This document shows, in pieces, positions 55,241 through 64,000 of a DNA stretch of 64,000 bases. Position 1 is the stretch's first letter. Each line of letters begins with the position of its first letter. The notes under the pieces were generated by a model that worked only from the letters and a program-made list of their open reading frames with translations, did not search any database and was not told the origin of the DNA. The position numbers and the translations under genes were made by a program. This DNA is from Nilaparvata lugens (taxonomy: Eukaryota > Arthropoda > Insecta > Hemiptera > Delphacidae), in contig NC_052518.1 of assembly GCF_014356525.2 (NCBI RefSeq), positions 101,552,767 to 101,616,766 of the forward strand, in the 5' to 3' direction.

Positions 55241-56126
55241 CAGATACAGTAAATGAGTTGGTATGTATCTTTAATACCTCATCTCCTCCAAATACATATT
55301 TATCAATACACATTTCCATCGATATGATACACCTCCAATAACCAGAGAATATATTTTCCCTCTACCATTTCCACTCTTTGGAGGGTTGAAAGAAACTCTA
55401 ACAATGTCACACTATTTAGAGGGTTTGGGAGTGTTGAAAGAAACCCTTTTTCCGCGTTAGTGGTCAATGAAAACATCAGCCCAATGCTTTTCCATCGTGG
55501 ATACCTCAAGTGGAGTTGAACCTATTGACAGGGACTGCTGTGATGAGGCAGCGACAGACCGATGTTGTGACACTTCAAGCTGTCTGCACTCTCTTGAATG
55601 GGAAGCATCTGAAATGCTCAAAGTACAAGTAAATCTCACTGAAGACAACCAGCTGCGTGAGGGTTGCACACTGTTTTGTCTGGCTCGCTACCTTCTGTCA
55701 AGCTCTAGTCGCTTAGTGTGGTTGACTGTGAAATCGGCTTCAATTTAAACAAACATGTAGGTGAAAGGAACCTGTATGAAAATTTCAAATCATTTGGACC
55801 AAACTGGTACCGAAAATAACTGATAAATCGCTTCTGAAAACTGTGGAAATTACTGAATATCAGGCATAAGAGAATATTTCCAGTGAATCTCAAGTGAACC
55901 AAGAAAACTTGAACGGTTCTTGAGGGCTTTTCTGAGGATTATAGCTATAAAACCTACAAGCTTGTGCAGAGAGGGATGATGATGATAATAAAGAGATGAA
56001 TGAAATCAGATTATCAGGGAGGTCCTCAATCAGTATGGGGAGTGATTTTTGAAGCCCTTGACTTTCTGTTGATCGACTGTCTTAATTGAGTTGGATAAAC
56101 TCATCTTTATTGATGTTTTCTCAATA
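55241..56126. other. No gene recognised
   Basis: Open stretches on both strands at 55457-55748 overlap each other and show no recognisable motif. The phrase 'GAGGGTTTGGGAGTGTTGAAAGAAAC' is a loose local duplicate of 'GGAGGGTTGAAAGAAAC' (55380-55445). Confidence 0.3.
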
Positions 56127-56572
56127 CTACTAGTAGTTCTGTGAACAGTAGACCACGCGCAGTTATAAACCACAGTCTCTCCAATACTGCCCATCAGAGT
56201 AAACTCTGTCCTGTACTGTCCTGTGGGCGAAATATCGATGTATAGACGACTAATGGGTGTTTGGGTTGTTGTATCGGCAATACTAATAATGTGATGTAAA
56301 CAGCTATGCTATATCATCAAAAGCTTACCGAGTTGAAAGCAGAGAGAAGTCGAGAGAAAATACTAAGCTACCGTACTTCAAGTTATCAATAGGATGCCTC
56401 ACTGCATGCAATTATTAGTCCACACAACAGCTGTTTTTTTCACCAAGTTACATTGAGATATTGAATTGCATGTGTCATTGCATGCAATTTATAATCCAAT
56501 CGACAGCTGATTTATGATGTATAATTCTAAAGTCTGATTTTTACGGTAATATTGGCGTTCGAAGGAGACTCC
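56127..56572 (+). repeat. Dispersed repeat family R, copy 3 (uninterrupted)
   Basis: CTACTAGTAGTTCTGTGAAC through GGTGTTTGGGTTGTTG to GTAATATTGGCGTTCGAAGG. It serves as the empty-site reference for the piggyBac insertion in copy 2. Confidence 0.85.
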
Positions 56573-56674
56573 TTTTCTTTTTGTATTATCCTTAAAATGC
56601 AAAATTTCAAAAAACACGTCGACACGGAATTCAAAAAGGAACATATCTGACCAGTTCTCATAACGAAATTAGGA

Positions 56675-56854
56675 CAGTAGCGTAGCCAAGATTTCGAAAT
56701 GGGGGATATTATCCAAAAATTTTGAGCCCCCTATAGACTTCCCCAGTTTTGAATTTGATGAGCGGGAGGCGGTTTATTTTCTTGGATTTTTGGGCCTCTT
56801 TTTCGGGCTCATGTGGGTTGTAACCTGAAAAACCCCCCTTTCGCTACGCCACTG
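56675..56854. mobile_element. 180-bp hAT-type MITE
   Basis: The ends CAGTAGCGTAGCC and GCTACGCCACTG (CAGTGGCGTAGC type) are flanked by AATTAGGA / AATTAGTA, an 8-bp duplication with one change. The interior has G-runs and C-runs and no coding. Confidence 0.8.
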
Positions 56855-57324
56855 AATTAGTAATCTATAGGAACCGTAAAAATGTAATTACTATCGTGAG
56901 AGGGCTAAGAGCTGGAGTAAATGAAATGACTGAATTAAGGTCTCAAATAAATGACTTCCTTCTTCCGATCCTCTTTGGAAGAAGTAGTGTGGCATTGGCA
57001 TCCAAAGTAGAGTGAATTTTTCGGACCCTCTTTGCTGGAAGTTGAATGCTTCATTGAAATAAAAACGTATAAACTTAATGACTACTAATTTCTACTGCTA
57101 ATTCGCATTTATTATATGTGTTTTAAACAATAGATTTAACATATACCGTAGTCTATATTCCTACTTGAAATTCTTTTTCTAAAAGACAATGACTAACCAT
57201 TTATAACGTAGTATACTTGTATCACTTGTAAAGTCAGCTAGTCACAAATCAAATATAATATTGCAATACACGGATTTCAAATAAGGATAAATAAGTCAAT
57301 TCGAATGATGGAAGAAAATTTCAA

Positions 57325-58560
57325 AATTTGTAGGTGGTGAAATTTTCATTGCTGCAACTAGTGTCAATTTAGCGGTTCCACACCTTCAACAGAGGGGATA
57401 AATATTCGCACTTTAGCTATGTTCACCTTCTAACTAGTCCAAATCAAGCTGCAGTCAAAAATTGTGTAACACACACCCCCTTCAAATGTCATTGTCGAAC
57501 GATCAATTGTTGCAGCTATGAAAATTTCACCCCCTACATTGAAGCTGCTATAACAATGAAAGAAAAACTTGGAATAGTGAAATAATACATAATTTCAAAG
57601 AGAATTCGATGCTCTACAAACCTACGACAAGCATCAGTTTTTATGATGCATAGTTGGAGAGTTATAAGCCCTGAAAGAGCAAAACATTGAATGAGAACCT
57701 GTCATTTTAACAATTACACACTTTCAAGAAAAAATATCTCGGGAACTGTTGAGAATAACACAATATTTTACAAAACAAAAAGTATAGAAAGTTTATCAAG
57801 CTTCATTTTTGAATAGTTAGTTATGTCGGTTGAACGTATTGTTCTCAAGATATGAGCGTTGAAGCAAAACGCTGAAAAATGCAACTTTTAATCCACCCTC
57901 ATCCCTTAGCACATGAGTTAGGAATAGGGACTTTTGATATATTCTTCTCCTAACTAGTCTCAACAAAGCTGCAAAGTAAAAATTTTTGTTTAAAACATTC
58001 CCTCCAAATTCCTTTGTCAATTGGTCTATTGTTTAAAAAATTGAGATTTCACACTCAACACTAAAGCTGTTGCAAAAGGTGTAGGGAAATTCGTAAAAGC
58101 ATGAAATTATACACAAAATTGAAGAGAATTCAATGTTTTATAAGCTCATAATCAGCATGGATTTTTCCCGTCGATTTTGAAAAAGTTATAAGAGCAGAAA
58201 TAGAAAGAAATTGGTGGCAAACGTGATTTTTTCAAAAATGTCACACCTTCAAGAGCGGATATCTCGAAAACTAAAGGGGATAGAAAAAAAAGTTCTAGTA
58301 TGAATATTGTAGGATATTATTTAAGCTTCAATTTGTTATATAACAGTCAAGTCCCTAGGATACACAGTTTTTGAGTTTTATGCGAGAAACCAAAAAATGG
58401 TACTTTTAAACCACCCCATCCCCTTATCACAGGGGGTAGTGGTGGGGACTTTTGATATGTTTACCTCCTTACTACCCTAAACAGAACTGTGGAGTGAAAA
58501 ATTGTCTTTCAAACATTTCCCTCTATACCCTTTTTTGAGCATTCATTGCCTGGACTACAT
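57325..58560 (+). repeat. Dispersed repeat family L, copy 2
   Basis: Same order of landmarks as 46346-48765 but without the LINE: ATGCATAGTTGGAGAGTTAT, AGCTTCATTTTTGAATAGTT, CCACCCTCATCCCTTAGCAC, CCACCCCATCCCCTTATCAC, TTTACCTCCTTACTACCC, TTTTTTGAGCATTCATTGCC. About three diverged internal units of 430-480 bp. Confidence 0.8.
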
Positions 58561-59561
58561 ACATTATGTGATCTATCTAAACTTCTCCTTCCAACTGGTT
58601 GATGACAGAACTCTGACTCTGGTAATTTGCATATTCTGCAGTTGTTCTATGCGTTCTTTCCACAGTTTCCAGTTCTGTTTTAGATTCAAATTTCGTGCCA
58701 TGTAGAGAAAATATTAAGTTAATTATGTTTTTTCAACATTACAAGTCTTGTCTAACCTCTCGAAAACTCAAATTTCAGACGCCTGTGCTGTAACTTGCTC
58801 CTTCCAATGGAACACGATTTTTATTGATCCGTTTTTTATTGTGAGGTGTGACAAAACTGTGTATGAGAGATTTCAATACTAATTTTCCATTTGATCATTT
58901 TCCTAGTATTATTCGTTTAGTCCTTGATTCCAGTTGATGATGGGTCCGCTACGAAATGAAATGTTTATACTAACTTCTAAGTTCTTTCCAGGAAATTAAG
59001 GAATAAAATAAAGTTGAAGAAAAAGTACGTTGATTTTTATGTTAATACGAGTAGCCCTTACCAAGAATGATATACCTTTCTATTTCTATATATATATATA
59101 TCCTCCTGATGAATTGTGACCGAGATCACAAACTGCCCTATCAGTGCCCGAGCCCTTACTAGAGGATATTTAATTATTATTATTATTATTACAGGGAAAA
59201 CTCTTGAAACATAAACAATTTATTCAATTCGTGGAGCTCCAAATTTATAAAACAGGATGCCATCGTGTTTCGAAAAATGGCTAAAAAGACTTGAATTTTC
59301 CCTTCTCTAAATTATGATTTAGGAGGGTGGAGCGGACTTTAAACTCTAGGGTTGTAGAATGAAGGGTATAGTGCTGACCTATGAGGTCACAATTCCTAAG
59401 CCACGCCCAAGCGCCGATCAATTTATTAAGTTCATGGGTAGTGAGTCTGTCTCTCCCTCTACTCACCCTACTCTCCCCAAAGTGTACACATATCTGATGG
59501 TTCTTCACTGGCTTCTGTAGGATTTAGTTAATGTATTGTGTTAGAAATTAAGTCAACTTAA
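58561..59561. other. No gene recognised
   Basis: Contains a TA tract (59086-59100) and ATT repeats (59172-59190). The minus ORF 59281-59508 lacks any motif I know. Confidence 0.3.
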
Positions 59562-60315
59562 TATCGGGGAACCGAGCTTCGCTCTGGAGTGTATAAAAGC
59601 ATAGAAAATTTGTAACGAAAGATTGAATTTATAGTTTATATTTATTTATTCATTTTCTCAGTCGTACAATTATTTTTAAAGTTATATGAGGAGGCACAAC
59701 AGGCTTATGCCCAAAACTGTCCCTTTACAAATTTATACTACAGTCCAAATCAAAATCTTGGTTAAGCTACTATCACTCATCAAAATAACAATTTATTCAC
59801 ACTTCAAAAAACAAATACATCATCAATTACAAATAGATATACTATGAATTCGATTTAGAATGATATACTATGTTTGCTACAATATTTGTTAATATACTAT
59901 GTACTATTCTACACTAATAGCATCTAGTTACTATTTTGGACTTTCTGAAGTAAACATGTTTTCTAAAAAAAAAGATAACTAAACGAAAATAAGTTTTTCT
60001 TGCTGAATTATTCTTCTGGTGAGATCAGCTGAGGAATATCCCACACATGCACTCGCACACTCACTTCTATTACGGTATTGACAGATGAGAAAATTTCCAG
60101 CTGTTTTCCCAAGGACGTATTTATTCTTTTAATGTCCTTCAGCGAGTAATCTCAGGGTTCAGACCTAGTGCTATCGAATTTTCGTATCATAAACCTACTT
60201 TGTTCCAAATTTCGTGAGAATCGTTAGAGCCGTTTTCGAGTTCTGGTCACATACAGATCTTATATATAAACATGAAAACATCTAAACATAAATTGCTCGT
60301 TTAATAGTATAGGAT
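59562..60315 (+). mobile_element. H1 Helitron-like repeat, copy 2
   Basis: ATCGGGGAACCGAGCTTCGC to AAATTGCTCGTTTAATAGTA followed by TAGGA, collinear with 17638-18412. Its last 30 bp recur at 62584, at the start of the second right-end duplication unit. Confidence 0.6.
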
Positions 60316-60689
60316 AACTAAACTATCAGGTAACCCGTAATCCGCAGGGATCTAATAAAAAACCATACATAAACATAAACTAGCATGTACATAAACTAGC
60401 CATATCGATGTCAGTGACTCACATGTCACGTCTGTGGCTACGTCACAATTTCAAATGGACTTGCTAGTCCGTAGCAAAATTGTCTGTTTCCAGACAATTA
60501 TTTCTGGGAGGGAGGGGGCTAATGTTGTGTCTCGCGGGGGTAGATGTGTGTTAAATCGTTGTTAGTATTTGGGTCGTTACTTTCAATAATTCTCTAATAG
60601 TCATTTTGAATGTTTTGGAATATCTGTAAACGCTATCAATAAGAAAAAATGATTAAATCTCCGATCAAATTCAATTTTATATGTTTTGA

Positions 60690-61060
60690 ATCAAAACTTT
60701 CCGAAGAATAGTTGGGAAAACAAGACGAGACAGATAAGAAATGACCGCATGAGAGAAGAATTGCACATTAAAGCGGTTGAAACAACAATCGATGAACGGA
60801 TACTCTGATAGTATGGGTATCTCCTGAGAATGGATGAAAACAAAAAGCCTCGCCAATAGATGGAGGCCAGGCACAAGGCAGACGGCCGACAGGAAGACCA
60901 CGGGTAACATGGGAGGCAGCTGTTTCACGGATAGCAGCAGAAAGAGGCAAGACCGTGAATCAGTTGAAGAGAATGGCTGCTGGCTGCGGACAGAGAGCAG
61001 TGGAGAAGATGGATCCGATGCGACCACCCAACGCTGTCAAAACGCCACATTGGGATAGAT
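60690..61060 (+). pseudogene. RTE-like LINE C-terminal fragment (unit 1)
   Basis: In shifting frames the plus strand encodes 'RMREELHIKAVE', 'LLRMDENKKP', 'GRPRVTWEAAVSRIAAERGK' and 'TVNQLKRMAA', comparable in order to 'GHVTRMSEERK...GRGRPRMEWSDYVASIAAGK' at 26940-27080. Followed by the GAA tail expected for this family. Confidence 0.75.
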
Positions 61061-61061
61061 A

Positions 61062-61127
61062 AAGAGGAGGAGGAAGAAGGAGAAGAAGAAGAAGAAGAAG
61101 AAGAAGAAGAAGAAGAAGAAGAAGAAT
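61062..61127. repeat. GAA microsatellite (unit 1)
   Basis: (GAA)n directly after the LINE fragment, probably its expanded tail. Confidence 0.95.
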
Positions 61128-61249
61128 CAAAACTTGTAATTAAATGTTGACAGCTAATGTTTTCTTCTGTATTACAGGACAGCAAGTGTCAGAGCTAGGG
61201 CAAGAGACACTCTTTTCACCCCTATTACACTATAGACGGACATCAGACT

Positions 61250-61615
61250 ACAGTAAGGTTCACAATTTCACATTATAATAGAGGGATATATAAGATAGGA
61301 GAACAGTGTTAATGATTCATTGCCTTGCCACTGCCTTCTATAGATAATAGATACTACCAGTACATCTGATGTGATATCAACTGTTTATTTTTGTTTTAAA
61401 TAATAAATTATATTTTATTCATCAATAAAATTTATTTTTTGATGTTTAAAAAATAAATTTGCATTATTTAGATTAGCTATTTTGTTAATTAACTATATTG
61501 TTTGAAAAACGATCTGGCAACGTTGCAGAGCAAAAAGATAGACTGCTGGGATGATAGACTAGGAAAGCAACATCAATGTTGATGGTACTGCTTTTATAAC
61601 GTGGACCTCACTATA
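61250..61615 (+). mobile_element. M1-type MITE, diverged subfamily (unit 1)
   Basis: The left end CAGTAAGGTTCAC...ATTATAATAG is worn; the right end TATAACGTGGACCTCACTAT is intact. GATCTGGCAACGTTGCAGAG and ATAGACTGCTGGGATGATAG are subfamily features. Confidence 0.8.
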
Positions 61616-61624
61616 GACAACAGA

Positions 61625-62583
61625 TTTTGGTGTCCCTGTGGTGTCCGGCTGGTGCCTCTTTGGTGTCCCGCTGATGCCTCCTTGGTGTCCCTGTGGTGTC
61701 CGGCTGGTGCCTCTTTGGTGTCCCTGTGATGTCCAGCTGGTGCCTCTTTGGTGTCCCTGTGGTGTCCGGCTGGTGCCTCTTTGGTGTCCCGCTGGAGCCT
61801 CTTTGGTGTCCCTGTGGTGTCCGGCTGGTGCCTCTTTGGTGTCCCGCTGGTGCCTCCTTGGTGTCCCTGTGGTGTCCGGCTGGTGCCTCTTTGGTGTCCC
61901 TGTGATGTCTGGCTGGTGCCTCTTTGGTGTCCCTGTGGTGTCCGGCTGGTGCCTCTTTGGTGTCCCTGTGGTGTCCGGCTGGTGCCTCTTTGGTGTCCCT
62001 GTGGTGTCCGGCTGGTGCCTCTTTGGTGTCCCTGTGGTGTCCGGCTGGTGCCTCTTTGGTGTCCCTGTGGTGTCCGGCTGGTGCCTCTTTGGTGTCCCGC
62101 TCGTGCCTCCTTGGTGTCCCTGTGGTGTCCGGCTGGTGCCTCTTTGGTGTCCCTGTGATGTCCAGCTGGTGCCTCTTTGGTGTCCCTGTGGTGTCCGGCT
62201 GGTGCCTCCTTGGTGTCCCTGTGGTGTCTGGCTGGTGCCTCTTTGGTGTCCCTGTGGTGTCCGGCTGGTGCCTCTTTGGTGTCCCGCTGGTGCCTCCTTG
62301 GTGTCCCTGTGGTGTCCGGCTGGTGCCTCTTTGGTGTCCCTGTGATGTCTGGCTGGTGCCTCTTTGGTGTCCCTGTGGTGTCCGGCTGGTGCCTCTTTGG
62401 TGTCCCTGTGGTGTCCGGCTTGTGCCTCTTTGGTGTCCCTGTGGTGTCCGGCTGGTGCCTCTTTGGTGTCCCGCTGGTGCCTCCTTGGTGTCCCTGTGGT
62501 GTCCGGCTGGTGCCTCTTTGGTGTCCCTGTGATGTCCGGCTGGTGCCTCTTTGGTGTCCCTGTGATGTCCGGCTGGTGCCTCT
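61625..62583. repeat. Minisatellite, 33-bp unit of three 11-mers
   Basis: About 87 tandem 11-mers of three kinds, TGGTGTCCCTG, TGGTGTCCGGC and TGGTGCCTCTT, arranged mainly as 33-bp triplets. There are occasional 22-bp units (TGGTGTCCCGC + TGGTGCCTCCT). The plus strand stays open in all frames (Trp-Cys-Pro, Gly-Val-Pro repeats), which explains the long overlapping ORFs. I do not regard these as genes. Confidence 0.97.
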
Positions 62584-62985
62584 AAATATAAATTGCTCGT
62601 TTAATAGTATAGGATAACTAAACTATCAGGTAACCCGTAATCCGCAGGGATCTAATAACAAACCATACATAAACATAAACTAGCATGTACATAAACTAGC
62701 CATATCGATGTCAGTGACTCACATGTCACGTCTGTGGCTACGTCACAATTTCAAATGGACTTGCTAGTCCGTAGCAAAATTGTCTGTTTCCAGACAATTA
62801 TTTCTGGGAGGGAGGGGGCTAATGTTGCGTCTCGCGGGGCGGGGGTAGATTGTGTTAAATCGTTGTTAGTATTTGGGTCGTTACTTTCAATAATTCTCTA
62901 ATAGTCATTTAGAATGTTTTGGAATATCTGTAAACGCTATCAATAAGAAAAATGATTAAATCTTCGATCAAATTCAATTTTATGT

Positions 62986-63360
62986 GTTTTGAATCAAAAC
63001 TTTCCGAAGAATAGTTGGGAAAACAAGACGAGACAGATAAGAAATGACCGCATAAGAGAAGAATTGCACATTAAAGCGGTGAAAGAACAATCGATGAACG
63101 GATACTCTGATAGTATGGGTATCTCCTGAGAATGGATGAAACAAAAAGCCTCGCCAATAGATGGAGGCCAGGCACAAGGCAGACGGCCGACAGGACGACC
63201 ACGGGTAACATGGGAGGCAGCTGTTTCACGGATAGCAGCAGAAAGAGGCAAGACCGTGAATCAGTTGAAGAGAATGGCTGCTGGCTGCTGGCTGCGGACA
63301 GAGAGCAGTGGAGAAGATGGATCCGATGCGACCACTCAACGCTGTCAAAACGCCACATTG
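62986..63360 (+). pseudogene. RTE-like LINE C-terminal fragment (unit 2)
   Basis: Same fragment as in unit 1. Here one frame holds 'GQAQGRRPTGRPRVTWEAAV' and 'SRIAAERGKTVNQLKRMAA' continuously (63136-63363). Confidence 0.75.
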
Positions 63361-63372
63361 TGATAGATAAAG

Positions 63373-63434
63373 AGGAGGAGGAAGAAGAAGAAGAAGAAGA
63401 AGAAGAAGAAGAAGAAGAAGAAGAAGAAGAAGAA
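63373..63434. repeat. GAA microsatellite (unit 2)
   Basis: (GAA)n, equivalent to 61062-61127. Confidence 0.95.
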
Positions 63435-63550
63435 TCAAAACTTGTAATTAAATGTTGACAGCTAATGTTTTCTTCTGTATTACAGGACAGCAAGTGTCAG
63501 AGCTAGGGCAGGAGACACACTTTTCACCCCTATTACACTATAGACGGACA

Positions 63551-63916
63551 TCAGACTACAGTAAGGTTCACATTGTAATAGAGGGATATATAAGATAGGA
63601 GAACAGTGTTAATGATTCTTTGCCTTGCCACTGCCTTCTATAGATAATAGATGCTACCAGTACATCTGATGTGATATCAACTGTTTATTTTTGTTTTAAA
63701 TAATAAATTATATTTTATTCATCAATAAAATTTATTTTTTAATGTTTGAAAAATAAATTTGCATTATTGAGATTAGCTATTTTGTTAATTAACTATATTG
63801 TTTAAAAAACGATCTGGCAACGTTGCAGAGCTGGAAAAAGATAGACTGCTGGGATGATAGACTAGGAAAGCAACATCAATGTTGATGGTACTGCTTTTAT
63901 AACGTGGACCTCACTA
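63551..63916 (+). mobile_element. M1-type MITE, diverged subfamily (unit 2)
   Basis: Near-identical to 61250-61615, ending TATAACGTGGACCTCACTAT. Confidence 0.8.
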
Positions 63917-63927
63917 TAGACAACAGA

Positions 63928-64000
63928 TTTTGGTGTCCCTGTGGTGTCCGGCTGGTGCCACTTTGGTGTCCCGCTGGTGCCTCCTTGGTGTCCCTGTGGT
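63928..64000. repeat. 11-mer minisatellite, start of second array
   Basis: TGGTGTCCCTG, TGGTGTCCGGC, TGGTGCCACTT and so on, continuing past the window. Confidence 0.95.

Larger units (their letters stand above)
60288..62583 (+). repeat. 2.3-kb tandem duplication, unit 1
   Basis: ATAGGATAACTAAACTATCA at about 60309 returns at about 62609, and CAGATTTTGG at 61621 returns at 63924, giving offsets of 2300-2303 bp with few changes. The unit holds, in order, the H1 tail, unique sequence, a LINE C-terminal fragment, a GAA tract, an M1-type MITE and the 11-mer minisatellite. Confidence 0.95.
62584..64000 (+). repeat. 2.3-kb tandem duplication, unit 2 (cut by the window end)
   Basis: Repeats unit 1 from the H1 tail to the start of the minisatellite (63928-64000), with small indels (for example GGGGCGGGGG at about 62836, an extra GCTGGCTGCT at about 63284, and a GAA tract of different length). 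Confidence 0.95.

Noticed and set aside
61638..62617. Several long overlapping plus-strand ORFs (70-235 codons) rich in Trp, Cys, Val and Pro.
   Set aside because: They are the different frames of one 11-mer minisatellite; no start context, introns or complexity supports a protein.

Overview
The window is AT-rich, repeat-dense animal DNA with spliced genes, GT-AG introns, non-LTR retrotransposon remains and many MITE-like elements. There are no bacterial operons, no CRISPR array and no intact long ORFs. The style of the repeats and the two host genes suggest an insect, probably a hemipteran of the planthopper or leafhopper kind. That species guess is inference from the feel of the repeats, not a database match.

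Two host genes can be read. At the left, on the minus strand, is the 5' part of a Cyclin T gene: one exon at 4712-4977 and the next at 2011-2130. Together they give the start of the cyclin box, and the gene runs off the left edge. In the middle, on the plus strand, is a complete Clp1 gene (RNA 5'-kinase of the pre-mRNA 3'-end and tRNA-splicing machinery). It has eight exons between 27917 and 42038, reads as 434 codons, and carries an intact Walker A motif and Trp233. The two genes are divergently oriented, and both products act in RNA polymerase II transcript production.

Almost everything else is transposable-element sediment. Recognised classes are: decayed LINEs (C-terminal or RT pieces at 2-349, 4210-4431, 7111-7325, 13072-14031, 16124-16327, 29771-30004, 33000-33690, 44328-44562, 47209-48700 and 60690-61060, plus a near full-length but internally deleted RTE-like element at 25004-27189 with a 10-bp target duplication); a hAT element with an 8-bp duplication (35872-36831); a short hAT-type MITE (56675-56854); a piggyBac-type element between TTAA sites (20182-21675); Helitron-like elements; an element family with short subterminal inverted repeats and a 166-bp tandem core (28487-29437, 30160-31385, 53043-54298); a MITE family with ends like GTGAGGTCCACGTTATAA in at least eight copies; and several perfect foldbacks.

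Nesting is strong. LINEs sit in MITEs, and one repeat holds a piggyBac element that itself holds a third element. The Clp1 introns are packed with these insertions, some ending within about 20 bp of splice acceptors. The right end (60288-64000) is a 2.3-kb tandem duplication built from a LINE tail, a GAA microsatellite, a MITE and a minisatellite whose 33-bp unit is made of three diverged 11-mers. I found no clearly new multi-gene system. The most unusual items are the 166-bp-core element family, the conserved hairpin repeat at 3045, 24164 and 42668, and the right-end composite tandem array.
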